In this document: piece by piece, positions 9,501 to 17,838 of the stretch
Numbering within the stretch: position 1 is the first letter of the stretch
How the letters are laid out: the number at the start of each line of letters is the position of its first letter
Assembly: GCA_016718825.1 (NCBI GenBank)
Contig: JADKCL010000016.1
Location: 124,001-188,000, forward strand
Source of the DNA: Bacteroidota bacterium
Lineage (GTDB): Bacteria; Bacteroidota; Bacteroidia; J057; JADKCL01
Direction of reading: 5' to 3'
Length of the DNA: 64,000 bases
Program-made: the position numbers and the translations under genes
Notes under the pieces: generated by a model
Database searches by the model: none
Seen by the model: only the letters and a program-made list of their open reading frames with translations
What the model was told of the DNA's origin: nothing

Positions 9501-11637
9501 TTTTGCATTGGCAGGAGACGTTTGTACGGGGGCACCGACCGAAATGGGTTGTGATTACAATGACCTTTTGGAGTTTCCGCCATTGTCGCGCGACGAGGAA
9601 GTTGATGTCAATTGCTTGACGCCAGGACGGCTCTATTGGATCATGGTCGACGGATCAGATGACCCAGATGATGTTGACGGATTCTTTAACATCACGGTCA
9701 CCCAGAATCCAGGACCGGGCCCTGTGCTCAATGACTCGATTTGTGATGCAATTTTCTTGGGCAACGTGCCACCTGTGGGCAATATTGTCAGCGCCGAATA
9801 CAACAACTTCTGCGCAACGGTCGAGCCGGGCGAACCAACTCCGGGCATGTCCTTGATTCCATTCGGACTTGACCAGACGGTGTGGTACACCTTTACCGCT
9901 CCGACTACGGGAAACATGACGATTTCCGCGACCAATGACCCCTTCAATCGTCCAGACAACATTGATTTGCAGCTTGCGGTCTACGTCAGCGACAACAATA
10001 CGTGTACAGGAAACTTCTCTGAAATCAACAGCGACTACGACCCTGGATTCTACAGCGAAGACCTTTCGCTCACTTGTCTTGAGCCGGGTCGCACGTATTG
10101 GTTGCAAGTGGATGGTGCTTTGTTGCCTCCTCCTCCCCTTCCAACTGTTCTTGTTGAGGGTTACTTCAACTTGACGCTCGAAGCCGATCCTGCGTTTGTG
10201 CCGATGCCAACCAACGACGACATCTGCAATTTTGTAAATCTTGGCGTTGTGCCTTCTGGCCTACCCACGGCTACGTTCAGCGGCAGCAATTACTGTGCTA
10301 CCACTGAATCCGGCGAACCCAATGTGAACTCGTGTCCGCTTTCATTCCAATACACATGTGACGAGACCGTTTGGTTTACCTTCACAACCAACAACAACCC
10401 CGGCGCGATCACCATTGAATTGTTCAACCTCAACGGCATCGTTCCTTTCATCAATGTCTACGAAGCGAACACGTTCCCAAATTGTACGTTCAGCAATTTG
10501 ACCTTCGTGGCTGACAGAACGGGAATTCCATTCAACAACGTGTCCCTTACGATTCCATGTCTGCCTCCGAATCGCACCTATTTCATTCAGGTGGATGGTG
10601 TGGATTTCATTGGCGACCAAGGTGCCTTTGACATTCGGGTGCTCGACAATGCTGTGCCACAGGTGGTTCCCACGAATGATGACATTTGCCAGGCGACCAA
10701 CTTGGGATTGATTCCGCTCGGTGGAGCTTCTGCGGTGACTCCCGGAACAAATATTTGTTCCTCCGAGGAAACCAATGAGCCCAATGTGAGTGGATTGCTC
10801 GACCGTACGGATCCCCTCTATGACGAAACCGTATGGTACCGGTTCACGACAAGTGGTACTCCAGGTACCTTCAACGTCAATGTCACAGGCGTTACGGGTG
10901 GTTTGCAGACGGTTCTGCACGTCTATCGTGCGGATGCTCCGCCATCCTGCGCATTCGCAGACATCACGGAGTACGACAACTTGACAGCCGTGTTGCCCAA
11001 CAACAGCTTGAACATGACCTTGGATTGTTTGGAGCCCAACACCACATATTATATCCAACTCGACGGGTTGGATGTGATTGGTGACGATGGCAACTTCAAC
11101 ATTCAAGTCACCGACAATGGTACCCCGCATTTGACGCCGCCCAACGACGACATTTGCAACCGCATCAGCCTTGGGGTTGTTCCGACAGGCGGCAACTCTG
11201 CCAACCTTGCCGGCCACAATTTCTGCGCAACAACTGAAGGTGGAGAACCCAACGTCAGCGGATGCTCGTATCTGAGCGACCCACTTTGTGACGAAACGGT
11301 TTGGTACACATTCACCACCGGCCCTACCCCAGGCCTCACGACGGTCAACGTCAACAATACCGTCGGGATCGATGCCACCATTTATGTCTACGCCATGAAT
11401 GGCCCGGGCTGCAGCTTCATCAATCTCAATTTGTTGGAAGATGCGGACGATCTGTTTAGCACAAACGTTTCGGTTGACATTCCTTGCTTGCGTCCGAATA
11501 CGACGTACTGGGTACAAATTGATGGTGTGGACATTCTCGGCGACGAGGCACGTTCAACATTTTTGTGGAGGACGATGGAACTGTCAACAGCTATCCGACC
11601 AATGATTCTATCTGCGATGCGACCAACTTTGGTGTGA
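6553..11637 (+). CDS. Giant secreted repeat protein, N-terminal part (frame broken near 11547)
   Basis: This 1694-residue frame encodes the signal peptide (about residues 1-29, ending VVSGQA), a Cys-rich N-terminal region, and ten tandem repeats of about 130-150 residues. Each repeat begins with a NDxICNAxxLG motif, contains a DxTVWYTF-type strand, and ends with CLxPxTTYxxQVDG followed by GDxGxFxIxVxDNG. The repeats resemble the pre-peptidase C-terminal/CUB-like beta sandwiches of Bacteroidota surface proteins. In the tenth repeat the expected frame is lost at GDEA: a single missing G in the GGC glycine codon near 11547 shifts the reading and adds 30 unrelated residues before a stop. The next frame continues the repeats and carries the T9SS signal. 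The intact product would be about 2466 residues (6553-13952), probably a cell-surface adhesin-like protein exported by T9SS. Confidence 0.85.
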   Translation: MQRIYPSPYRLLVGAFFLAVGILPKVVSGQATVTVTVNSGSCSTTCTDGFIGGSPDPQWRVNVENQGWTTYPSSGICFVNPPRVEYTSPTYICSLPSTLQVCFRAFEDDGASCIVSEACLTQTCQNYTIPAPGNSTNHTLTIGAGSSTGNVNFTITTSGSIIAAPANNDICNATPMTLGTTYTGNNTCATVQPLEVDPSSGSISPSNTVWHSFVAPASGHVIVTTDFGGTNFDTEIAIYRANASPCPGSIWGNLTEVGSNDDITVLFNLDSEVELECLTPGMTYYVQVDGNSAGDFGQYQIRTSSVGPPISTNNNLCNQIPLTLGTTYNGNNECANTQPGEPSGSCMSASNTVWHSFVAPPSGHVTVSTDLGTTNFDTEVSVYAASGNPCPATNFGMLSAVGCNDDITLLFNLNSLVDVECLTPGATYYVQVDGNTAGDHGNYSILVSAVGPPLPTHNAICNAIPLTLGVTGTYNNNCATVEVGEVDAASGIISPSNTVWHTFIAPASGHVIVTTDFAGTQFDTEIAVYRANAAVCPGPVWGNLTEVGSNDDRILVFDLDSEADIECLTPGMTYYVQVDGNSAGDYGQYQIRVSATGPVQANNDLICNALNLGTIGLAGTANNNNMNNLCAGISPGEPNFPGCVVGIDQTIWVTFTTGASMGYEFTISALNDPLNLGDQIDLQLGLYTSSNGTCTGSLTAVDCDYTPLFFDEDLIVKCLLPNTTYFVQIDGSALNVEGFIGLTVTDDGIPRAPNNLMCTATPLGTIPTLGQVSLPNENNYCGGVEPGEPVPLAFGLDQTVWYTFKPPVSGSVEIELIDNGTDFIDLQLAVWHSTTNTCTGFFTEEESYDDPLSASIDGPQSMRLKCLDTSATYFIQVDGAFLPLLDNHVGDFQIIVRDYNVTAAPHDSICNPIFLGNPTLGPISALNQHNFCADNISEPIPTCFGTNMTVWYTFIAPPSGRVNIDLQSDPLNTGDYIDLQVAVFALAGDVCTGAPTEMGCDYNDLLEFPPLSRDEEVDVNCLTPGRLYWIMVDGSDDPDDVDGFFNITVTQNPGPGPVLNDSICDAIFLGNVPPVGNIVSAEYNNFCATVEPGEPTPGMSLIPFGLDQTVWYTFTAPTTGNMTISATNDPFNRPDNIDLQLAVYVSDNNTCTGNFSEINSDYDPGFYSEDLSLTCLEPGRTYWLQVDGALLPPPPLPTVLVEGYFNLTLEADPAFVPMPTNDDICNFVNLGVVPSGLPTATFSGSNYCATTESGEPNVNSCPLSFQYTCDETVWFTFTTNNNPGAITIELFNLNGIVPFINVYEANTFPNCTFSNLTFVADRTGIPFNNVSLTIPCLPPNRTYFIQVDGVDFIGDQGAFDIRVLDNAVPQVVPTNDDICQATNLGLIPLGGASAVTPGTNICSSEETNEPNVSGLLDRTDPLYDETVWYRFTTSGTPGTFNVNVTGVTGGLQTVLHVYRADAPPSCAFADITEYDNLTAVLPNNSLNMTLDCLEPNTTYYIQLDGLDVIGDDGNFNIQVTDNGTPHLTPPNDDICNRISLGVVPTGGNSANLAGHNFCATTEGGEPNVSGCSYLSDPLCDETVWYTFTTGPTPGLTTVNVNNTVGIDATIYVYAMNGPGCSFINLNLLEDADDLFSTNVSVDIPCLRPNTTYWVQIDGVDILGDEARSTFLWRTMELSTAIRPMILSAMRPTLV

Positions 11638-12480
11638 TTCCATTTGGAGGCGCCTCGGCGCTGACTCCCGGAAACAACTTCTGTGCGACCACCGAGCCCG
11701 GCGAACCCAATGTGGATGCTTGCCCTGTGGTGAGCAGCCTCACTTGTGACGAATCGGTTTGGTACACCTTCACGACGAGCGCATCCCCTGGTCAAATCAC
11801 GGTGGCGATCACCAACGCGGTCGGCATCAACGCCAACATGAACATCTATTCAGTATCTCCTTCTGGTAGCTGCAATTTTGCCAACCTCACGCAGATTGCC
11901 TCCCGCGACGACCTGTTGAGCAACAACGTCAGCATCTCCATCCCATGTTTGCCTGGCAATACGCAGTACTATGTCCAAGTCGACGGCGTGGACATTTTGG
12001 GTGACAACGGTACTTTTGACATTCGGGTGAGTGACAATGGAACATTTGTTGGAGCTCCAGCCAATGATATGCTGTGCAACGCCGTGCCAATGGGAAATCC
12101 AAATGGCGGTGCTGTCGGTCCAACGGCGGGCAACAACAATTGTGCTACGCAACAAGCAGGTGAGCAAAACGTGAGCGGCGATGATGAAACGGTTTGGTAC
12201 ACATTCATAGCACCCGCTTCTGGCGCGGTGACAATCAACGTAAACAGCGTTTCCACGATCGATGCCAATTTCACCTTGTATCAGTCGACCGGGCCCTGCG
12301 GATTTGCCAACTTGATGCAGGTGGGCAGCAACCACGACAACTTGATCAGCTTCTCTGTAAGCCACACCGAGGAATGCTTGATTCCGGGAGCCACCTACTA
12401 CATTCAGATTGACGGTGGTGACATTTTCGGGGATTATGGCAACTTCACAGTGACCGTCAGCGATGCGCACGTCGGTTATG
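7051..12480 (+). repeat. Twelve tandem coding repeats of about 400-470 bp
   Basis: The unit is recognised by three anchors at protein level: NDxICNA, TVWxxF and TYYxQxDG. Counting the last anchor gives ten copies before the frame lesion and two after it, plus two degenerate copies up to about 13350. Copies 1-3 resemble one another (PASGHVIVTTDF block), copies 4-7 form a second group with DxIDLQLAVY, and copies 8-11 a third (GVDxxGDxGxFDIRV). This suggests block duplication within the gene. Confidence 0.8.
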
Positions 12481-13952
12481 TTGGTCCGAGCAATGATCCT
12501 TGTACAGGTGCCATTACCATTCCGATCGGAACGGAGCCATGCCAAGGTTCGGGACTTTGGAACGTTTACAACTACGGTAACCCGACCGTGTCGGTCAACA
12601 ACGCCTTTACCCAAGGATGCGGGGCAAACTGCGGTGATACATGGTACACCTTTGTAATGCCGCCCTCAGGAACTGTCTTGTTGGAAGGCAATGACGAATA
12701 CGGATTCTTGGGCTTGAACAATTCTCAGCAGACTGTTGCGGCCTATACGGGTCCTTGCAACAACCTGAGCCCGATCAATTGCGACCAAGGCGGGGTGTTT
12801 GACGATCCGCAGTATTACATCTCCGCTGCTCCGGGCACGGTGATCTACTTGCAAGTATTTGACGACGGCGGCGATGACTTCAATGAGCAGATGGCACTTT
12901 GTCTTACTGACCGTTGCGGCTCCGATGACTGTATGACGGCACAGCCGATGCAGACTGGTCTATGGTACTGCTGGGACACCGACGGCGCAAATGGGGAAAC
13001 TTTCCCAGATCCAGGTTATGAAGAATGCGGAGACGGCACGGATCCTGGGCATTCGGTTTATTTCACCCATACCACCACCTGCCCGACATTTGTGGTCACT
13101 GTACAAGGAACCATTGGCGGCATTTGTTTGCTCGATGAACCCACGGACGGTATTTCGATCGCAATCTATGTCGACAACACGCCCTGTGATTGGAACCCAC
13201 AGTCCATGTTGGATTGTGCCCAAACGGATGCTTGCCTTGGAACCACTTACTACTGGACGCAAGCTTATTCTCTGCCGGTTGGTACGCAGTTGATGATCCA
13301 AATCGACGGATTTGACTTTTCGGGTAACAACAATGGTCAGATTCGTATTGATTGTCCATTGCCGCTGCAATACTCCGATTTTACGGGTTATCGCGAAAAC
13401 GAGGTGCATCAACTGCGTTGGACCACATCCGACCCTGCGGCACCTTTGGGAACTTTCAAAGTTGAACGCAGTTTGAACGGACGCGATTTTGCGGTGATTG
13501 GCAGTGTAGATGGCAACGACGTGGATCAATCCGGCGGTAGCTCCGGAGGAAGCAATACCAATTACTTCAACTACAAGTTCGCCGATCAGCAACCCGTTGC
13601 GGGGCACAACTACTACCGCATCCGTTTTGTGGATCCGAATGGTTTGGAAATCACTTCCGAGGTAATCGACCTTTATTTTGATGCGACACAAGCGGTTCAA
13701 ATTATGGGGCTTTACCCAAATCCTGCAAGGGAATGGGTGACCTTGGAATCCTTTGTTTCCAAACCCGGCAACTACGAAATCAGCCTTACGGACATGTATG
13801 GCAAGGTCGTGCTGTCTGGTGACTACGCCTTGGATGCCGGCGTGAACAGTCAGCGCTTTGAGCTCGCGAATATCAGTGCAGGCATGTACGTGGTTCGCAT
13901 CAAATCGCTGGATGGCCGTACGAGCGACCATCGGAAGTTCAGTAAGCAATAA
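11565..13952 (+). CDS. Giant secreted repeat protein, C-terminal part with T9SS sorting domain
   Basis: This frame (795 residues from the first ATG, probably not a real start) directly continues the repeat series of the upstream frame. It carries the end of repeat 10, repeats 11 and 12, and two degenerate copies, then a region of about 110 residues beginning PLQYSDFTGYRENEVHQLRW that resembles fibronectin-like domains preceding sorting signals. The C-terminal 80 residues are a type A T9SS sorting domain: GLYPNPAREWVTLES, ISLTDMYGKVV and ISAGMYVVRIKS are its three hallmark segments. Without this part the upstream product could not be secreted or anchored by T9SS, so the two frames are best read as one gene with a one-base lesion at 11547. 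Confidence 0.85.
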   Translation: MEDDGTVNSYPTNDSICDATNFGVIPFGGASALTPGNNFCATTEPGEPNVDACPVVSSLTCDESVWYTFTTSASPGQITVAITNAVGINANMNIYSVSPSGSCNFANLTQIASRDDLLSNNVSISIPCLPGNTQYYVQVDGVDILGDNGTFDIRVSDNGTFVGAPANDMLCNAVPMGNPNGGAVGPTAGNNNCATQQAGEQNVSGDDETVWYTFIAPASGAVTINVNSVSTIDANFTLYQSTGPCGFANLMQVGSNHDNLISFSVSHTEECLIPGATYYIQIDGGDIFGDYGNFTVTVSDAHVGYVGPSNDPCTGAITIPIGTEPCQGSGLWNVYNYGNPTVSVNNAFTQGCGANCGDTWYTFVMPPSGTVLLEGNDEYGFLGLNNSQQTVAAYTGPCNNLSPINCDQGGVFDDPQYYISAAPGTVIYLQVFDDGGDDFNEQMALCLTDRCGSDDCMTAQPMQTGLWYCWDTDGANGETFPDPGYEECGDGTDPGHSVYFTHTTTCPTFVVTVQGTIGGICLLDEPTDGISIAIYVDNTPCDWNPQSMLDCAQTDACLGTTYYWTQAYSLPVGTQLMIQIDGFDFSGNNNGQIRIDCPLPLQYSDFTGYRENEVHQLRWTTSDPAAPLGTFKVERSLNGRDFAVIGSVDGNDVDQSGGSSGGSNTNYFNYKFADQQPVAGHNYYRIRFVDPNGLEITSEVIDLYFDATQAVQIMGLYPNPAREWVTLESFVSKPGNYEISLTDMYGKVVLSGDYALDAGVNSQRFELANISAGMYVVRIKSLDGRTSDHRKFSKQ

Positions 13953-13969
13953 GTCTTCCTACATTAAAG

Positions 13970-14009
13970 CAGCATCGCCGTTTACATCGTGGACGGCGAT
14001 GCTGTTTTT
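13970..14009 (+). terminator. Rho-independent terminator after the giant repeat gene
   Basis: A perfect 12-bp stem (CAGCATCGCCGT at 13970-13981 with ACGGCGATGCTG at 13993-14004) with an 11-base loop is followed by a run of T. Confidence 0.88.
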
Positions 14010-14347
14010 ATACATGGGTTCGTTGACGTAAACAGCCAAAAAATCTTCGAAATAAGTGTCATTCCCTCCCGATTCCTTCGGATGCAAGAATTGGACAATA
14101 TTCGTCTCACTTGAATTACAGCTATAATTGCAGCTCCGAAAAATACAGAGGTCTATAAATCAAGATCTTGACGAATCCGTGATTTAAAATTTCCTGAAAT
14201 CATTACAAATGGGGGCTCATGTAAGAATTGTCGGGGAACAAAGTGTGGCGACGATTGCCGAAAATCCTAATTTGACTTCGATGGCGAACATGAATTCGAT
14301 CGCATGCGAATTGATGTGCTCCATTTTTCCTTTGTTCAAGAATCAAA
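14010..14347 (+). other. Intergenic stretch without recognised gene
   Basis: AT-rich spacer between the giant repeat gene terminator and a small exported protein. I see no convincing coding frame, tRNA or strong promoter here. An open frame starting at 14209 runs into the next gene in another frame and has no protein-like features. Confidence 0.4.
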
Positions 14348-14686
14348 ATGATACGCGCTATGTTGAAAACGAAACTATCCATCCTCATTGTGCTAGGCAT
14401 GATGCTGATCCCATGCCTGATGACAGCCAAAACGGTTCAATTCGAAAGAAAGCTGGCATCCGAGCAAACACTGGTGTTGGAAAACCCATCCGAACTTGAT
14501 CAACAAACGTTGCGTCAGGTGCTCTTGATGGTAAAAGAACACCACCCGGAATATAACTACGGCACCTTGCGGTCCCGCTACGAGCAAGGCAGACTGGTGA
14601 TCATCAAAACGGTTTCGCCTTCAACCGTGGATCTGTACACCGTGCTGATGGATGGCATTGAGATTTGCGTGTTGATGCCGATCTGA
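14348..14686 (+). CDS. Small exported protein of unknown function
   Basis: A 112-residue protein with an N-terminal signal peptide (hydrophobic LSILIVLGMMLIPCLMTA, cleavage near residue 27). The start could be the ATG at 14348 or at 14360; the latter gives the more usual short basic n-region MLKTK. The mature part is short and mixed alpha/beta (ELDQQTLRQVLLMVKEHH, then VIIKTVSPSTVDLYTVLMDG). I do not recognise a family. It is convergent with the TPR-like gene that follows. Confidence 0.5.
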   Translation: MIRAMLKTKLSILIVLGMMLIPCLMTAKTVQFERKLASEQTLVLENPSELDQQTLRQVLLMVKEHHPEYNYGTLRSRYEQGRLVIIKTVSPSTVDLYTVLMDGIEICVLMPI

Positions 14687-14744
14687 TTGCAGGAATTCAA
14701 CCTGCCCCTGACGGGCACGAAAGAATATCGGGATGGCCCGGATG

Positions 14745-16352
14745 TCAATGGTTGCCTTGAGAATGGGGTGGCCTGACATTCGGGCCCTCTGCTTTGATAA
14801 GAACAACATCCTTCATGGGGAAGAGCTTTGCGGCTTCGCGTTGCTTCGTCATGGCCATTGGAATTCCTTCCAATTTGGCATCCAGCCACGCCAACACGTT
14901 AAAAACCTGCGAGGCACGCTCTTCAAACGGATCCTTCATGATCTCGATAATGTCGGAGCGGAATTCTCGCATGATTTCGAAATCAGCGGAACCATCGTTT
15001 GCAGCAATAATGTCCTTGAAAAAGCGTAGAAACCGCCGCTCATAATGATGCATGCGCTCCTGCTTATAAATGTAGCGATAAGCAGATTTGAGGTGGTATT
15101 CGATGAGATCGAGGTTGCCGAGCTCGTAGTGAATCAGCAAATTGATCAGGCGCATTCCTGCTTGCAGGTCCGTACGCAGGTTGGTGCGCGGATGATTCAG
15201 GAACTTATTGGTCCAATACAATGCCCTTGAATAATCTCCCTGCACCACGAAATAGTCGGCTTGGATATAGCTTGCAAGCAAGCGGTTCCCCACAGCAAGG
15301 TCATTTTCCAAGGCCTCCAATTCGGCGGCAAATTCATTCAGGAATTCAGGGGAAGCCTTTTCTCCCACCCCAACGATCAACCCCATCGAATAGAGGTAAT
15401 ACTTCTCAAATCTGGAGACCCGTTCCTGCGGCGTCGAAACTTTCACTTCACGCAAGCGGGCTAGCAAGGGCAATGCCGTTTGGTGTCCATGTACGAAAAT
15501 GACATGGTGAGCATACGAAGCAAATTGCTTCATGTACTGAAGCTTGGATTCCTCCAGCAATACCGGGGCAGCTTCGAAAATCGCCAAGGCACGCGCACTT
15601 GCATCCATGGCCGATTCATGGTCCCCTTTATAATAAGCAAGCCGTCGGTGGATCTCGTGAAAGTAAATGCGGGCACGATTGGACAACGCATTGGACTCCG
15701 CACTCAGAATCGGGGCATCCAGCACTTGGTCTGCGACCGATTGTTCATCCTCCTTGCGTGCGATATGTCTTGTGGCCAACAAAAGATAGGTCTGATTGTC
15801 GAGCAACCGGTAGGCCATGAGGTTGGAAATCTTATCCACGGTGACCTTCACCGCGAATTCATTCTCTCGCAACGCCTCCGGCAAAATCTTGATATTCTCT
15901 GTAATTTTCAGGATTTCCACTTCCATGTAGAGGAGCTTCAATAGTTCCTCAAACTTCTCCTGGGCGGAAGCAGATTCCTTGGCCTTGTTCAGCAACTTTT
16001 TTGCCTGGAAAAACAGATTCTTCTCCAGCAAAACACGCACCTGAAGCGTGATGGAGGACATTTCCGCATCAAAACCTTTGTGGAAATACGCCAACGAATT
16101 CAGAATCGCATTGTAGAGGTAGTTTTTGTGGTAGGCAAACTGCTTTTCAAATTTAGGATCAAGCTTGAATTTCTTCAGGATCTTGGGCTCGTCGTACTCC
16201 TCCAAACCCTCGATGACATCAAAGAGTTGGATATACTTCTTGTCACCTGAAGTAAGTTGAGCCAAAATGTGAAAATTGCGCTTCTCTCCTCTCGTTAGAG
16301 ATTTGATCAGTTGAAAAAGTGCGTCTTGCCTTTTCATTTTGATAGTAGCCAA
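14745..16352 (-). CDS. Large helical TPR-like cytoplasmic protein, function unknown
   Basis: A 535-residue protein with no signal peptide, built almost entirely of amphipathic helices in pairs, such as FFQAKKLLNKAKESASAQEK and SRARALAIFEAAPVLLEESK-like segments. This is the look of degenerate tetratricopeptide solenoids. The N-terminus (KRQDALFQLIKSLTRGEKRNF) is a pattern I associate with uncharacterised Bacteroidota proteins of this length. The start may be the ATG at 16352 or the in-frame Met five codons later (MKRQDALF). No catalytic motif was seen, and no operon partner is present on either side. Confidence 0.7.
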   Translation of the reverse strand: MATIKMKRQDALFQLIKSLTRGEKRNFHILAQLTSGDKKYIQLFDVIEGLEEYDEPKILKKFKLDPKFEKQFAYHKNYLYNAILNSLAYFHKGFDAEMSSITLQVRVLLEKNLFFQAKKLLNKAKESASAQEKFEELLKLLYMEVEILKITENIKILPEALRENEFAVKVTVDKISNLMAYRLLDNQTYLLLATRHIARKEDEQSVADQVLDAPILSAESNALSNRARIYFHEIHRRLAYYKGDHESAMDASARALAIFEAAPVLLEESKLQYMKQFASYAHHVIFVHGHQTALPLLARLREVKVSTPQERVSRFEKYYLYSMGLIVGVGEKASPEFLNEFAAELEALENDLAVGNRLLASYIQADYFVVQGDYSRALYWTNKFLNHPRTNLRTDLQAGMRLINLLIHYELGNLDLIEYHLKSAYRYIYKQERMHHYERRFLRFFKDIIAANDGSADFEIMREFRSDIIEIMKDPFEERASQVFNVLAWLDAKLEGIPMAMTKQREAAKLFPMKDVVLIKAEGPNVRPPHSQGNH

Positions 16353-16960
16353 CTACCATTCCCCAGCATAGGAAACGGACATCGGTTGAAAGAAAATTTT
16401 GAAACACCCACAACGGCCAAACCGTGGCCAAAACCACCAACTGTCAATCAATTTGACAATTCATTGAACCAAGGTAGAGATTTGCCAAATCAAAGTCAAG
16501 CGCGACCCGTGGAGCAATCGGCTATGTATTTGTCAAAAGGCTTCCGTTCTTCCTTAGACGAATCGAAGTCAATCGAGTGGTACAAGAACTTGTACATTCT
16601 TCAAAACAAAATGATTATCAGTCGATTAAGGGAAATGCATTCGTAGAGAATTGGCCTCATTCAAACGGATTATCCCGAAAATCTGATCGGAATCAGTGTA
16701 CGATGCCTGCAACAAATACGGTTATTCATTACGAATATTTCAAATTTAATAAATTGATTTACAGCAATTTATCTATGAAAATCGCCATTTCACAGATTCT
16801 TTACACCAAATAATCAACAAAATTGAAATTGAAGATTCTTGTGAACGGTATTAGCTTCGAATCAGGTTAAACACCTAAATAGCTTTACGGGTAAATATAG
16901 CGCGTTCTTTCAATGAAATCAGACAGGTTGAGGTCTAACTTTCAACCTGTTTTTTTGTGC
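16353..16960. other. 608-base stretch without recognised gene
   Basis: It is markedly AT-rich from about 16700 to 16870. Open frames here are short and not protein-like. The only structural element is a terminator-like hairpin at 16923-16957, oriented for plus-strand transcripts although no plus-strand gene precedes it. An unannotated small RNA is possible but no promoter is convincing. Confidence 0.4.
16923..16957 (+). terminator. Terminator-like hairpin with no upstream plus-strand gene
   Basis: A 9-bp stem (ACAGGTTGA at 16923-16931 with TCAACCTGT at 16942-16950) is followed by seven T on the plus strand. It lies just beyond the stop of minus-strand yaaA and could work for either strand, but the T-run favours plus. 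Confidence 0.5.
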
Positions 16961-17743
16961 TCAACGTTCGACAGGTGCCTCCCTCGTAAATGCCCATTCT
17001 TGCTCATTGGAAAGCGCGGCATTAAAGCGGTAACCCCAAATCTCCGTGGATTGGAGCGATTCCGGCGAATTCAATCGATTGGCGATCACCCAAGCTGCCA
17101 TTTTGCCCCGCGCCCACTTTGCCCAGAAGCTCACCACCTTGTAGTCCTTGCCCTTGCGATCCAGAAAAACCGGCGTGACCAACTGTCCCTTCAATTTCTT
17201 GGTCTGCACCGAGCCAAAGTATTCCTGGGATGCCAGATTCAACAAGAAGGGCGAACCGGACGCTGCAATCGCCTCGTTCAGGTGATCCGTAATTTTGCTA
17301 CCCCAAAAATCATAGAGATTCTTCGTGCGACCGACTTTCAGCCTGGTCCCCATTTCCAAGCGATGGGGCTGAATCCGATCCAGCGGCCGCAAAGCCCCAT
17401 ACAAGCCAGATAGGATACGAAGATGGTCCTGGGCAAATTCAAAGTCCTGATCTTCGAATGTTGTCGCCTCCATTCCTTGGTACACGTCTCCGTCGAAGGC
17501 AAGAATGGCCTGTTTGCTCCCGGTAATTCCCAAACCCGCCTCCCATTTCAGGTACCGGCCAACATTCAAATCGGCCAGATTCGCAGAAATGTCCATGAGC
17601 TCCATCAAACGCTTGGGAGAATAGGTCCGCAACTTGTGAATCAACTTTTCCGAGAATTCCGTGTAAAGCGGTTCCGTAGACAACTTGGTACAAGCTTCTG
17701 TTTCAAAATCGACTGACTTGGCAGGAGAAATTACTGTGACCAT
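16961..17743 (-). CDS. yaaA: Peroxide stress protein YaaA (UPF0246/DUF328 family)
   Basis: The 260-residue product matches YaaA, a cytoplasmic protein that in E. coli lowers intracellular free iron and DNA damage during peroxide stress. Hallmarks in order are VTVISPAKS at the N-terminus, AILAFDGDVYQG near residue 95, ILSGLYGALRPLD near 125, RLEMGTRL near 145, and VVSFWAKWARGKMAAWVI near 215. The start was set at the ATG at 17743, which places the conserved ISPAK motif at the N-terminus. An in-frame Met 14 codons upstream adds residues not found in the family. It is separated from the EF-G gene upstream by a terminator. Confidence 0.93.
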   Translation of the reverse strand: MVTVISPAKSVDFETEACTKLSTEPLYTEFSEKLIHKLRTYSPKRLMELMDISANLADLNVGRYLKWEAGLGITGSKQAILAFDGDVYQGMEATTFEDQDFEFAQDHLRILSGLYGALRPLDRIQPHRLEMGTRLKVGRTKNLYDFWGSKITDHLNEAIAASGSPFLLNLASQEYFGSVQTKKLKGQLVTPVFLDRKGKDYKVVSFWAKWARGKMAAWVIANRLNSPESLQSTEIWGYRFNAALSNEQEWAFTREAPVER

Positions 17744-17786
17744 TTCAATGCTTTTCGCAAAACTAATGCGGCCACCGCTCAACACA

Positions 17787-17821
17787 AAGGCTGGATTCCC
17801 ACATTCGGAGAACCCAGCCTT
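17787..17821 (-). terminator. Terminator downstream of the EF-G homologue
   Basis: An 8-bp stem (AAGGCTGG at 17787-17794 with CCAGCCTT at 17814-17821) lies between the EF-G stop and yaaA. On the minus strand it is followed by TTTGTGTT. Confidence 0.55.
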
Positions 17822-17838
17822 GCGTTGAAAATCTAGTC

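Noticed and set aside
16840..16875. TTCGAATC text that resembles a tRNA T-arm
   Set aside because: No acceptor stem, anticodon arm or CCA-adjacent pairing can be built around it.
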